A stretch of 64,000 nucleotides of DNA from Leeuwenhoekiella aequorea (lineage in GTDB: Bacteria > Bacteroidota > Bacteroidia > Flavobacteriales > Flavobacteriaceae). Numbering within the stretch: the first letter of the stretch is position 1; each line of letters starts with the position of its first letter. The notes beneath the pieces were generated by a model. The model made no database searches and had not been told where the DNA came from. It saw nothing but the letters and a program-made list of their open reading frames with translations. The translations under genes were made by a program, and so were the position numbers. Below, piece by piece: positions 52,386 through 62,159 of the stretch. The stretch spans positions 496,001-560,000 of the forward strand of contig NZ_QOVM01000002.1 in the NCBI RefSeq assembly GCF_004104375.1, written 5' to 3'.

Positions 52386-55300
52386 TTAAAATGAAACATT
52401 AACTCCAAAAGAAACTACTCGAGAAGGATTGTAGTCATTACCAGAACCGGTACCTGCAAGGTTGTATTGCGGATTCAAACCATTACGTTCACTATTAAAG
52501 TATAGGTTTTCTCCTGCAACAAACAGACGTAAATTTTCAAAACCTAAACGCTCTGAAATATCTGTATTAAATGTATACGATAGGTTTACATTACGTAGCG
52601 CAACAAATGATGCATCTGTAAGGAAACGAGTAGACTGTGTTTGTACTTGGTTTGAGTTTCCATTTTCTAAACGTGGTACTGAAGTAATATCTCCCGGGTT
52701 TCTCCAAGCATTAAGCGCATCTGGATGATAAGCATCTCCATAATCTCCAGTGTGCATTAAACCTGCATAACCATTATCTAAAATTTTTCCGCCTTGAGAG
52801 AACGTGAATATAAAATCTAAAGCAAGACCTTTATAATTAATTCGGTTTTGGATAGAACCTATTAAATCTGGAATAGATTGTTCACCTACATAAGCTCTAC
52901 CTGCTTCATCCCAATCGTTTGTAGTTGCTTGTGTACCATCTGCATTCAAAACAGGAACACGCTCACCAGCATTAACATCACCTTCATACATATTGTAAAG
53001 AGCATCTCCATTATCTGGATCTACACCGGCATAGTCATATATGTAGAAATCAAATCTAGAACGACCTACTTCCCAACGTTTTGACCCATTCACAAACGGT
53101 GATGGTAAGTCAGTAATTTTATTCTTAAAAGTAGATGCCTGAGCAGTTAAAGACCAGTTTAAATTTTGAGTTCTAATAAGATTTGCTGTTAGAGCTAATT
53201 CAAAACCTTCATTATACATTGTTCCTACGTTTTGAGGAACCTCATTTAAACCATTAGATAATGGAATAGGTAGATTGTATAACAGATCAGAAGAATTCTT
53301 TTTGTAATATTCAAAAGAACCATCTAAGAAATTATTGAATAGACCAAATTCTAACGCTATATCATAGCTCTCGATAGTTTCCCAAGTTAATGCTGAGTTA
53401 CCTATATCTGATAAAAATATCGCAGGATCTCCGGCATTTGAAGTAAGTGAATAACGAGGCTGTGATAAGTAAAAATCTAATAAATCATCATTACCAACTT
53501 CACCATAAGAAGCACGTAATTTTAACTGATTGATAAAATCAACGTTATCCATAAATTTTTCCTGATCTATTCTCCAAGAAGCCCCTACAGAATAGAAAGA
53601 ACCCCAACGTACATCACTGTTAAAAACAGAACTTCCATCACGACGTACAGAACCACTTACATAGTATCTGTTATCATAATTATAATTTAAACGTGCAAAA
53701 TATCCCTCAATTCGTTTGTCTGAACTGTAACCACCTAAACTTACCGGAGTAGAAAAGTTGTCATACTCATATATACCTTCAGCAGTTTGTACTGTTGCAA
53801 GTCCATTATTTTCTGAATAATGACGATCAAAACTTTCGTGACCAAGCGTTAAATCCACATTGTGAACGTCTGCAAATGACTTATTGTATGTTAAAAGTTG
53901 TGTGAAGTTCTCTACTGTTCTTCTAAAACGAGTTTCTCCGTAACGTCCTGTTGGAGCACCATCACCAACTATTGCATTCTCATAACTTTTATTAATATAG
54001 TCTTGAACATCTTGACCGTATGTCAAACGTGCTTTTAAGCCATCTATAATTGTAAATTCTGAATACAAACGCATACCTAAGTTATTGATATCAGTTTGTT
54101 CATCATTAAAAATGGTTTCAGCAATACCATGACGACCTGGATTATATGGTCGAGACTGAATGCCGTACTCTGAATAACCTTCTCCTAAATCAAAAAGACG
54201 ATCTCCATTAGCATCTAATACGTAGTTACCATTAGAATCAACTTGGTATACTGGATATATTGAACCTAGATCTTTAGCCCAATTAAATGCATTCACAATA
54301 CTACCGGTACCTGCACCACCTAAACCACTAGACTTACTAAGAGCAAGGTTAATGCTACCACCAACTGTTAACCACTTAGCCGGAGTAAAATCTCCATTAA
54401 GTCGTGAAGTCAATCGGTTGAAATCACTTTGTATTACATAACCTTCTTCTTTAAGGTGTGATGTAGAGAAAAACACTTGATGATTCTCTCCACCGGCAGA
54501 AACAGAAACCGAATTATTAATACGACTACCTGTTCGTTGTAATGCGTCATACCAGTCTAAACCTTGGTAAACAACTTGTGCATTAGGATTTATTTTTCCA
54601 TCCGTACCTACAATCTGATCGTTAGGAACATTAAAAGGATTGTAACCTAATCTATTGAATATGGAAGCTGAAGCTTGTGCTGCAGGATCTGCAACATTCA
54701 GCGAATTCTTATAAGCTTCCCACATAAGTTCGTAATACTCTCCGGGATTAACCGCATCATAATTAGATACACCCTGATTAACAACACCATATTGAGAAGA
54801 AGCAGTAATACGGGCAGGAACACCTTTTTTACCACTTTTAGTAGTGATAAGAACTACACCATTTGCTGCTCTCGAACCGTAAAGTGCTGTAGAAGCTGCA
54901 TCTTTAAGTACAGTAATAGATTCTATATCGCTCTGGCTAATACTGTTTAAACCACCTTCAAACTGAATACCGTCTACAATGTATAATGGATCTGTACTTC
55001 CATTAAGTGTACCTACACCTCTAATTATTACACTAGGTGAAGAACCTGGCTGTCCTGATGCAGAGATAAATTGAACACCAGTAGTAGACCCTTCAAGAGC
55101 TGCTATAGGAGAAGTTACAACACGCTGCTCAAGATCTTCAGACTTAATAACGCTTGCCGATCCTGTAAATGCCTCTTTAGTAGTTGTACCGTATGCGGTT
55201 ACAATTACTTCTTCTAAAGATTCTGAATCTGCTTGTAATGCTAATGAGAATTGAGTAGCACTCCCAATTTTCTTTCTTAAATTTTTAAAACCTACATAAG

Positions 55301-55523
55301 ATATTACTAGTGTTTCAGTTGAAGAAGCCTCAATACTAAAGTTACCATCAAAATCTGTTTGTGTACCTCTACTCGTGCCTTCAATTATTACCGAAGCACC
55401 AGGCAGAGGTTGGCCATCTTCGGCAGTGGTAATCGTACCACGTACAGTTTTTTGTTGTGCAAAACTTGAGTAAATACCAAGAAATAGCACAAAAAATACG
55501 CTAAGTAGTTTTTTTAATTCCAT
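52386..55523 (-). CDS. SusC/RagA family TonB-linked outer membrane transporter
   Basis: A 1045-residue TonB-dependent transporter. Signal peptide (…YSSFA, then QQ), a carboxypeptidase-regulatory-like domain (near residues 27-110, RGTITTAEDGQPLPGASVII with the GTSRGTQTDFDGNF segment), a TonB plug (EVIVTAYGTTTKEAFTGS, DPLYIVDGIQFEGG, LYGSRAANGVVLITTK) and a long beta-barrel ending VVSFGVNVSF. It imports a substrate captured by the SusD partner through the outer membrane using TonB. The gene has a good promoter upstream and forms a two-gene unit with susD. Confidence 0.95.
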   Translation of the reverse strand: MELKKLLSVFFVLFLGIYSSFAQQKTVRGTITTAEDGQPLPGASVIIEGTSRGTQTDFDGNFSIEASSTETLVISYVGFKNLRKKIGSATQFSLALQADSESLEEVIVTAYGTTTKEAFTGSASVIKSEDLEQRVVTSPIAALEGSTTGVQFISASGQPGSSPSVIIRGVGTLNGSTDPLYIVDGIQFEGGLNSISQSDIESITVLKDAASTALYGSRAANGVVLITTKSGKKGVPARITASSQYGVVNQGVSNYDAVNPGEYYELMWEAYKNSLNVADPAAQASASIFNRLGYNPFNVPNDQIVGTDGKINPNAQVVYQGLDWYDALQRTGSRINNSVSVSAGGENHQVFFSTSHLKEEGYVIQSDFNRLTSRLNGDFTPAKWLTVGGSINLALSKSSGLGGAGTGSIVNAFNWAKDLGSIYPVYQVDSNGNYVLDANGDRLFDLGEGYSEYGIQSRPYNPGRHGIAETIFNDEQTDINNLGMRLYSEFTIIDGLKARLTYGQDVQDYINKSYENAIVGDGAPTGRYGETRFRRTVENFTQLLTYNKSFADVHNVDLTLGHESFDRHYSENNGLATVQTAEGIYEYDNFSTPVSLGGYSSDKRIEGYFARLNYNYDNRYYVSGSVRRDGSSVFNSDVRWGSFYSVGASWRIDQEKFMDNVDFINQLKLRASYGEVGNDDLLDFYLSQPRYSLTSNAGDPAIFLSDIGNSALTWETIESYDIALEFGLFNNFLDGSFEYYKKNSSDLLYNLPIPLSNGLNEVPQNVGTMYNEGFELALTANLIRTQNLNWSLTAQASTFKNKITDLPSPFVNGSKRWEVGRSRFDFYIYDYAGVDPDNGDALYNMYEGDVNAGERVPVLNADGTQATTNDWDEAGRAYVGEQSIPDLIGSIQNRINYKGLALDFIFTFSQGGKILDNGYAGLMHTGDYGDAYHPDALNAWRNPGDITSVPRLENGNSNQVQTQSTRFLTDASFVALRNVNLSYTFNTDISERLGFENLRLFVAGENLYFNSERNGLNPQYNLAGTGSGNDYNPSRVVSFGVNVSF

Positions 55524-55922
55524 ATAAAAGTTTGTTAATGATTTAACGCAAGATTAACAATCATGATCTTTTTCGCAAGTTGTAACTCTATCGGAATACT
55601 AGGTAAAAGAGTGATTTCTTAACGTTTTATAAAGTAATATTTAACATATGATAATCAAGAGAACTCTGATTAATAAAGTGTTAATAAACAATAGAGAGAA
55701 TTGCAAATCTTTCAATTTTAGCTAATTGAAAAATGTTGCATTTTTTGTGATTTAAAATTATTCAAAATAACCTACTGTTGTTTTCTTAACCTTAATGGAA
55801 ATAAATTATCAACCATTTAGTACAAATACCATATTCTTAATACAACGTTGTAATTTTTTATAAAAATTAGAATATAGCTGTCAAAATTGCTATTTTGCAA
55901 GACAAACCCTATTCAATAAGCA
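55524..55922. other. Non-coding stretch of about 400 bases
   Basis: Divergent region between susC and the acyl-CoA ligase gene. It holds the susC promoter (55549-55578) and is otherwise AT-rich without an open frame or RNA that I recognise. A near-match to a -7 box (TATTTTG) lies at 55891-55897, before the ligase gene. Confidence 0.5.
55549..55578 (-). promoter_or_regulatory. Promoter of susC-susD (TTG-N19-TAATCTTG, minus strand)
   Basis: On the minus strand TTG (complement of 55576-55578) and TAATCTTG (complement of 55549-55556) are 19 bases apart, the consensus spacing; the -7 box has one mismatch to TAnnTTTG. It lies 26 bases upstream of the susC start. Confidence 0.6.
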
Positions 55923-57692
55923 ATGGAAATTAAACGTCTTTTCGACTTCCCATACTACCAGCTAGAGAACTACAAATTAGACAATGCACTGGTAACTAAA
56001 TACGACGGCAAGTGGGTCGCTACAACTACCCAATCTTATATTGATCAAGCTAATGCTATTAGTCGAGGCCTTCTCAAATTAGGCGTAAAACCAAATGATA
56101 AAATTGCTGTAATCTCTTCTACAAATCGTACAGAGTGGAACATTATGGACATTGGCATCCTTCAATTAGGTGCTCAAAACGTTCCTGTTTACCCTACTAT
56201 TTCCAAAGAAGAGTATGAATATGTACTCAACCATAGTGAATCTATTTACTGTTTTGTTTCAGATAAAGAAGTTCTTGACAAATTAAATGCGATAAAAGAT
56301 AATGTACCCTCTTTAAAGGGAGTTTATTGCTTTGATTCAATAGCTGGTTGTCAGAGCTGGGAAGAGGTTAAAGAAGAAGATACCCATTTACAAGCTGAAG
56401 TAGAAAAATTAAAAGATGCTGTTCACGAGGATGATTTAGCTACACTTATTTATACATCAGGAACTACAGGTAAACCTAAGGGGGTTATGCTTAGTCATAA
56501 AAATGTTGCCTCAAATGCATTAAATAGTGCAAGTAGATTTCCTATAGTTCCAGGAAAAAGTAAAGCTTTAAGTTTTTTACCTGTCTGCCATATCTACGAG
56601 CGTATGCTTATGTATTTGTATCAGTATTCTGGCGTAAGTATTTATTTTGCAGAAGGGCTTGATACAATAAGTGAAAACTTAAAAGAAATTCAGCCAGAAG
56701 TAATGACCGCAGTACCTCGTCTCCTAGAGAAGGTATATGATAAAATCATTGCTAAGGGTGCTGATTTAACGGGTATTAAAAGGAAACTATTTTTCTGGGC
56801 TGTAGAGCTCGGACTTGAATACGAACCTTATGGCCAAAACGGGTGGTGGTATGAGCAAAAATTAGGAATTGCACGCAAATTGATTTTCAGTAAATGGCAG
56901 GAAGCACTTGGGGGTAATTTAAAAGTAATTGCTTCAGGTAGCGCAGCATTACAGCCGCGGCTAGCACGTGTATTTAATGCTGCAGAAATCGCTGTTATGG
57001 AAGGATATGGTCTTACAGAAACCTCGCCAGTGATATCTGTTAATGATATGAGAGATGAAGGATTCAAAATAGGAACTGTAGGAAAACCTATTCCGGAAAC
57101 AGAAGTGAAAATTGCAGAAGATGGCGAAATTTTAATTAAAGGTCCGCAAGTAATGCTAGGCTATTATAAAGATGCTGAAAAGACCGAGGAGGTTCTTATC
57201 AATGGTTATTTTCATACTGGAGATATAGGAGAGATTGATCACCAAGGATTCTTAAAAATTACAGATCGCAAAAAAGAAATGTTTAAAACAAGCGGTGGTA
57301 AATATGTCGCTCCACAGCTTATTGAGAATATGATGAAGCAATCCCGTTTTATCGAGCATATTATGGTTGTGGGTGAAGGCGAAAAAATGCCTGCAGCTTT
57401 AATTCAACCTAATTTTGAATTTGTTACCGAATGGGCCAAAAAGAAAGGTATTGATATAGGAACAACTAATCAAGATTTAGTTACCAATGCTGATGTAATT
57501 AATCGCATTCAGGAAGACGTTAATCAATATAATGAGCATTTTGGTAAATGGGAACAGATTAAGCGGTTTGAACTTACTCCCGATGAGTGGAGTATAGATT
57601 CTGGCCACCTCACTCCTACTATGAAATTAAAGAGACGTATCGTTAAGCAAATGTATATTGCTCAATACAATAAAATTTACGACCATAAATAA
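55923..57692 (+). CDS. Long-chain fatty acid-CoA ligase (AMP-forming)
   Basis: Activates fatty acids as acyl-CoA at the cost of ATP. The AMP-binding motif LIYTSGTTGKPKGVMLSHKN is near residues 175-194, followed by SFLPVCHIYER, the adenylate motif EGYGLTETSPV near 363, and GYFHTGDIGEIDHQGFLKITDRKKE near 435. At 589 residues it fits the FadD15/ACSL-like group of flavobacteria. A terminator follows at 57700, so it is separate from the downstream beta-oxidation unit but clearly serves the same pathway. Confidence 0.92.
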   Translation: MEIKRLFDFPYYQLENYKLDNALVTKYDGKWVATTTQSYIDQANAISRGLLKLGVKPNDKIAVISSTNRTEWNIMDIGILQLGAQNVPVYPTISKEEYEYVLNHSESIYCFVSDKEVLDKLNAIKDNVPSLKGVYCFDSIAGCQSWEEVKEEDTHLQAEVEKLKDAVHEDDLATLIYTSGTTGKPKGVMLSHKNVASNALNSASRFPIVPGKSKALSFLPVCHIYERMLMYLYQYSGVSIYFAEGLDTISENLKEIQPEVMTAVPRLLEKVYDKIIAKGADLTGIKRKLFFWAVELGLEYEPYGQNGWWYEQKLGIARKLIFSKWQEALGGNLKVIASGSAALQPRLARVFNAAEIAVMEGYGLTETSPVISVNDMRDEGFKIGTVGKPIPETEVKIAEDGEILIKGPQVMLGYYKDAEKTEEVLINGYFHTGDIGEIDHQGFLKITDRKKEMFKTSGGKYVAPQLIENMMKQSRFIEHIMVVGEGEKMPAALIQPNFEFVTEWAKKKGIDIGTTNQDLVTNADVINRIQEDVNQYNEHFGKWEQIKRFELTPDEWSIDSGHLTPTMKLKRRIVKQMYIAQYNKIYDHK

Positions 57693-57699
57693 TTGAAAG

Positions 57700-57719
57700 A
57701 CTCCTTAGAAATAAGGAGT
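57700..57719 (+). terminator. Intrinsic terminator after the acyl-CoA ligase gene
   Basis: ACTCCTTA at 57700-57707 pairs with TAAGGAGT at 57712-57719, followed by a T run to 57725. Confidence 0.85.
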
Positions 57720-57826
57720 TTTTTTATGGATATATAGCTGCAGTAACGAACCAAATGTTAATCTGCTAAAATTTATTCAATTTATTATGCACGCATAGTA
57801 TTATTTTTTTAACTTTACGCAAACGT

Positions 57827-58291
57827 ATGAGTAAAAAAGATATAACAATAGATCACGCGCTTAGAGCAACCTGGCAAGCCATTACAAAAATGTACAATGA
57901 GCAAGCTGCTCAATTAGATAGTACAATGGCTACTGGCTTTGCATTACTAAGTATAGACCCTGAAGAAGGAACACCATCTACAGCCTTAGGTCCAAAAATG
58001 GGAATGGAAGCTACTAGTCTTTCACGTACCTTAAAATCTATGGAAGAACGTGGATTGATCGAAAGAAAACCTAATCCTGCTGATGGTCGCGGCGTATTAA
58101 TTTTTCTTACAGACTTTGGTAGAGAAAACAGAGACTTTAGTAAGGATAGAGTTTTACGCTTTAATGAAGCTATTAGAAATAATATAGACAGTCAAAAAAT
58201 TGATCATTTTTTTGAGGTTGTCCATGTTATCAATGATTTGATTCAAAATAAAAAAATATATAACACATCTGAAACTACTATAAAACAATGA
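57827..58291 (+). CDS. MarR family transcriptional regulator
   Basis: A 154-residue winged-helix regulator. The recognition region GMEATSLSRTLKSMEERGLI and the wing RKPNPADGRGVLIFLTDFG are typical of MarR. Its stop overlaps the ATG of the multifunctional fatty-acid oxidation gene by four bases, so it probably controls the fad unit, perhaps responding to a fatty acyl ligand. A -7-like TAACTTTA lies just upstream of the ATG. Confidence 0.9.
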   Translation: MSKKDITIDHALRATWQAITKMYNEQAAQLDSTMATGFALLSIDPEEGTPSTALGPKMGMEATSLSRTLKSMEERGLIERKPNPADGRGVLIFLTDFGRENRDFSKDRVLRFNEAIRNNIDSQKIDHFFEVVHVINDLIQNKKIYNTSETTIKQ

Positions 58292-60696
58292 GTAAAAGAC
58301 GTATAAACAAAGTTGCAGTTATTGGCTCCGGGATTATGGGAAGTGGTATCGCTTGTCATTTTGCTAATATAGGAGTCGAAGTATTATTGCTCGATATAGT
58401 TCCCAGAGAACTTACCGATAAAGAAAAAGCTAAGGGATTAACTTTAGAGAGTAAAGTGGTACGTAATCGTTTAGTTAACGATCATCTTACAAACTCATTA
58501 AAGTCAAAACCTTCACCTATATACCATCTAGATTTTGCAAAACGCATTACAACAGGTAATATGGAAGATGACATCGCTAAGGTAAAAGATGTAGATTGGA
58601 TTATTGAGGTTGTTATTGAGCGTCTGGATATTAAGAAGCAGGTTTTTGAAAATCTTGATAAACATCGTACTCCGGGAACATTAATTACGTCTAATACATC
58701 AGGTATTCCTATCAAGTTTATGAGTGAAGGACGTAGTGATGATTTTCAAAAGCATTTTTGTGGAACTCATTTCTTTAATCCTGCTCGATATTTAGATCTT
58801 TTTGAAATTATTCCTGGTCCAAAAACAGATCAGGACGTGCTTGATTTTCTTGATTCTTATGGCGAAAAGTTCTTAGGAAAGACAACAGTAGTTGCAAAAG
58901 ATACTCCTGCATTTATAGGTAATCGTGTAGGTACTTTTAGTATTATGAGTCTATTTCATACTGTTGAAGAACTAGGTATGACTGTAGAAGAGGTTGATAA
59001 ACTTACAGGTCCTATTATAGGCAGACCCAAATCTGCCACATTTAGAACTGTAGATGTAGTGGGTCTTGATACACTTGTACATGTTGCTAATGGTATACGT
59101 GACAATGTAAAAGATGATGAGCGCAATGAACTTTTTGCTTTGCCTAATTACATCGACCTGATGAACGATAAAAAATGGCTGGGAAGTAAAACGGGTCAGG
59201 GTTTTTATAAGAAAATAAAAAATGAAGATGGTTCTAGTGAAATTCAGACCCTAGATTTAAATACTATGGAGTATCGTGCAAATAAACGTGCTTCATTTAC
59301 AACTCTTGAGCTTACAAAATCGATCGATAATGTGGCAGATCGTTTTCCAGTACTTGTTAATGGAAAAGATAAAGCAGGTGAATTCTTCCGTAAAAATTTT
59401 GCTGGATTATTCGCTTATGTTCAAAATCGTATTCCAGAAATTACAGACGAACTTTATAAAATTGATGATGCGATGCGTGCTGGTTACGGTTGGGAACACG
59501 GTCCGTTTCAAATTTGGGATGCTGTAGGCGTTGAGAAAGGTATCGAATTGATGAAAGCTGAAGGGTATGAAGTTGCCTCATGGGTTTCAGAAATGGTTTC
59601 ATCTGGTAAAAATTCGTTTTACACCGTTAAGGAAGGAAGTACTTTTTATTATGACATTCCGAAGAAAGAATTTGTCAAAAAACCAGGTCAGGATGGTTTC
59701 ATTATTCTAGATAACATACGAGAGTCAAAACAAGTTTTTAAAAACAGCGGTGTTGTTGTTGAAGATTTAGGTGATGGAATATTAAACGTAGAGTTTAGAT
59801 CAAAAATGAATTCTATAGGTGGTGATGTGTTAGCTGGTTTAAATAAGGCCATCGATATGGCTGAAAAAGATTTTGCGGGTCTTGTAGTTTCAAACCAAGG
59901 GAAAAACTTCTCTGTAGGTGCAAATATCGGAATGATATTTATGATGGCTGTGGAGCAGGAATATGACGAATTAAACGCTGCTGTTAAGTATTTTCAGGAT
60001 ACGTGTATGCGTCTTCGCTACTCTTCTATTCCTACAGTTGTAGCTCCTCACGCAATGACTCTGGGCGGTGGATGTGAAATGACTTTACATGCAGATCGTG
60101 TTGTAGCAGCTGCAGAAAGTTATATAGGTCTTGTAGAATTTGGTGTAGGTGTTATTCCCGGTGGTGGTGGATCTAAAGAAATGGCTTTACGAGCATCAGA
60201 AACCTATCATAAAGATGATGTTGAATTAAATAGACTTCGTGAATATTTCTTAGCAATAGGTATGGCGAAAGTATCTACCTCGGCATATGAGGCTTATGAT
60301 CTTGGTATTTTAAAACCAGGTAAAGATATTGTAGTCGTGAATAAAAACAGACAAATAGCCGCTGCTAAAGAAGTTGCCAAATTTATGGCAGATCAAGGGT
60401 ACACAAAACCAATACCTCGTACTGATATTAAAGTACTCGGTAAACAAGCTTTAGGTGCTTTTTATGTTGGTACAGACCAAATGAATGCAGGTAAATACAT
60501 AAGTGATCACGATAAGAAAATAGCCAATAAATTAGCTTACGTAATGGCTGGTGGTGACCTATCTGAAGCTTCTTATGTAAGTGAACAATATCTTTTAGAT
60601 CTTGAACGTGAAGCCTTTTTAAGTCTTACTGGAGAACGCAAAACTTTAGAGCGTTTACAACATATGATCCAAAAAGGTAAACCGCTGCGTAACTAA
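58288..60696 (+). CDS. 3-hydroxyacyl-CoA dehydrogenase / enoyl-CoA hydratase (FadN/FadJ-like multifunctional enzyme)
   Basis: A two-function beta-oxidation enzyme of 802 residues. The NAD-binding dehydrogenase is N-terminal (VAVIGSGIMGSGIACHFANIG, then TSNTSGIP and GTHFFNPARYLDLFEIIPG), and the crotonase-fold hydratase is C-terminal (GKNFSVGANIG near residue 546 and ALGGGCEMTLHADRV near 590). This order is that of Bacillus FadN, opposite to E. coli FadB. It overlaps the MarR gene by four bases. The thiolase and acyl-CoA dehydrogenase follow. Confidence 0.93.
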   Translation: MSKRRINKVAVIGSGIMGSGIACHFANIGVEVLLLDIVPRELTDKEKAKGLTLESKVVRNRLVNDHLTNSLKSKPSPIYHLDFAKRITTGNMEDDIAKVKDVDWIIEVVIERLDIKKQVFENLDKHRTPGTLITSNTSGIPIKFMSEGRSDDFQKHFCGTHFFNPARYLDLFEIIPGPKTDQDVLDFLDSYGEKFLGKTTVVAKDTPAFIGNRVGTFSIMSLFHTVEELGMTVEEVDKLTGPIIGRPKSATFRTVDVVGLDTLVHVANGIRDNVKDDERNELFALPNYIDLMNDKKWLGSKTGQGFYKKIKNEDGSSEIQTLDLNTMEYRANKRASFTTLELTKSIDNVADRFPVLVNGKDKAGEFFRKNFAGLFAYVQNRIPEITDELYKIDDAMRAGYGWEHGPFQIWDAVGVEKGIELMKAEGYEVASWVSEMVSSGKNSFYTVKEGSTFYYDIPKKEFVKKPGQDGFIILDNIRESKQVFKNSGVVVEDLGDGILNVEFRSKMNSIGGDVLAGLNKAIDMAEKDFAGLVVSNQGKNFSVGANIGMIFMMAVEQEYDELNAAVKYFQDTCMRLRYSSIPTVVAPHAMTLGGGCEMTLHADRVVAAAESYIGLVEFGVGVIPGGGGSKEMALRASETYHKDDVELNRLREYFLAIGMAKVSTSAYEAYDLGILKPGKDIVVVNKNRQIAAAKEVAKFMADQGYTKPIPRTDIKVLGKQALGAFYVGTDQMNAGKYISDHDKKIANKLAYVMAGGDLSEASYVSEQYLLDLEREAFLSLTGERKTLERLQHMIQKGKPLRN

Positions 60697-60853
60697 TCTA
60701 AATCTAAAAAATTAGGTCTAGTTTCTAATGAAATGATTTAACCGCTTATTTGACGAGTTGGTTGAAGTTTAAAAGATGAATTATATACTTATAAAGAAAT
60801 TCAAATAGCCTTAGGATTAAAATTCTAAAGTCTATAATCTAAAATCTATATTA

Positions 60854-62044
60854 ATGAAAACAGCATATATCGTAAAAGCATATAGAACAGCCGTAGGTAA
60901 AGCACCTCGCGGGTTGTTTCGATTTAAGAGACCAGACGAATTAGCAGCAGAGACCATCGAATATATGATGAATGAGCTGCCTAATTTTGATAAGACACGT
61001 ATTGATGATGTAATGGTAGGTAATGCAATGCCAGAGGCAGAACAAGGTCTTAACGTAGGTCGTTTAATTTCTTTAATGGGTTTAAAAATTGAAGATGTTC
61101 CTGGTGTAACTGTAAATCGCTATTGCGCATCTGGTGTTGAAACGATCGCAATGGCATCTGCAAAAATACAAGCAGGTATGGCAGAATGTATTATTGCTGG
61201 TGGTGCAGAGAGTATGAGTTACATCCCAATGGGAGGTTACAAACCTGTGCCAGACTATAAAGTAGCTAAAGCTGGTAATGAAGATTATTATTGGGGAATG
61301 GGGTTAACTGCAGAAGCAGTGGCAAATCAATATAACGTATCTCGAGAAGATCAAGATCAATTTGCCTACAATTCACATCAAAAAGCTTTAAAAGCACAAG
61401 CTGAAGGACGTTTTGATGATCAAATTGTACCTATTGAAGTTGAGCATACCTTTGTAAATGATGCTGGTAAAAAAGAATCGAAGACTTATACCGTAAAGCA
61501 AGACGAAGGCCCTCGTGCCGATACAAAACTTGAAATACTTTCTAAACTTCGTCCCGTTTTTGCTGAAGGTGGTAGTGTAACTGCCGGTAATTCATCCCAA
61601 ATGAGTGATGGTGCTGCATTTGTATTGGTTATGAGTGAAGAAATGGTTAAAGAACTTAACCTTGAGCCTATTGCTCGTATGGTCAATTTTGCTGCAGTAG
61701 GTGTTGAACCTCGCATAATGGGTATTGGACCGGTTAAAGCTATTCCCAAAGCTTTAAAACAAGCAGGTCTAAAACAAAATGACATTAGTCTTATGGAGCT
61801 TAATGAGGCATTTGCTTCGCAATCCTTGGCTGTTATAAGAGAATTAGGACTCAATCCAGATATTGTAAATGTTAATGGAGGTGCAATAGCATTAGGACAT
61901 CCATTAGGTTGTACAGGTGCTAAACTTTCAGTACAACTGTTTGATGAAATGCGTAAGCGTGAAATGAAAGGGAAATATGGGGTGGTAACTATGTGCGTAG
62001 GTACCGGTCAAGGCGCTGCAGGAGTTTACGAGTTTTTAAATTAA
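60854..62044 (+). CDS. fadA: Acetyl-CoA C-acyltransferase (beta-ketothiolase)
   Basis: Cleaves 3-ketoacyl-CoA with CoA to acetyl-CoA and a shortened acyl-CoA. The nucleophilic Cys lies in NRYCASGVETIAMA near residue 91. GNSSQMSDGA, the NEAFASQ block, the His in NGGAIALGHPLGCTGA near 348 and the second Cys in CVGTGQGAAG near 382 complete the thiolase set. 396 residues is normal. It lies in the fad cluster, 157 bases after the multifunctional enzyme. Confidence 0.95.
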   Translation: MKTAYIVKAYRTAVGKAPRGLFRFKRPDELAAETIEYMMNELPNFDKTRIDDVMVGNAMPEAEQGLNVGRLISLMGLKIEDVPGVTVNRYCASGVETIAMASAKIQAGMAECIIAGGAESMSYIPMGGYKPVPDYKVAKAGNEDYYWGMGLTAEAVANQYNVSREDQDQFAYNSHQKALKAQAEGRFDDQIVPIEVEHTFVNDAGKKESKTYTVKQDEGPRADTKLEILSKLRPVFAEGGSVTAGNSSQMSDGAAFVLVMSEEMVKELNLEPIARMVNFAAVGVEPRIMGIGPVKAIPKALKQAGLKQNDISLMELNEAFASQSLAVIRELGLNPDIVNVNGGAIALGHPLGCTGAKLSVQLFDEMRKREMKGKYGVVTMCVGTGQGAAGVYEFLN

Positions 62045-62159
62045 TAATTAACCAAAGGCTATAGATTTTTGTAGTCCCCATAAATAAAATTTATTCATAA
62101 AATATTTTGAGAAGTTGGTTTAATTAAAAGCTAATCTCTCTATTTATATCCTATCAAAA

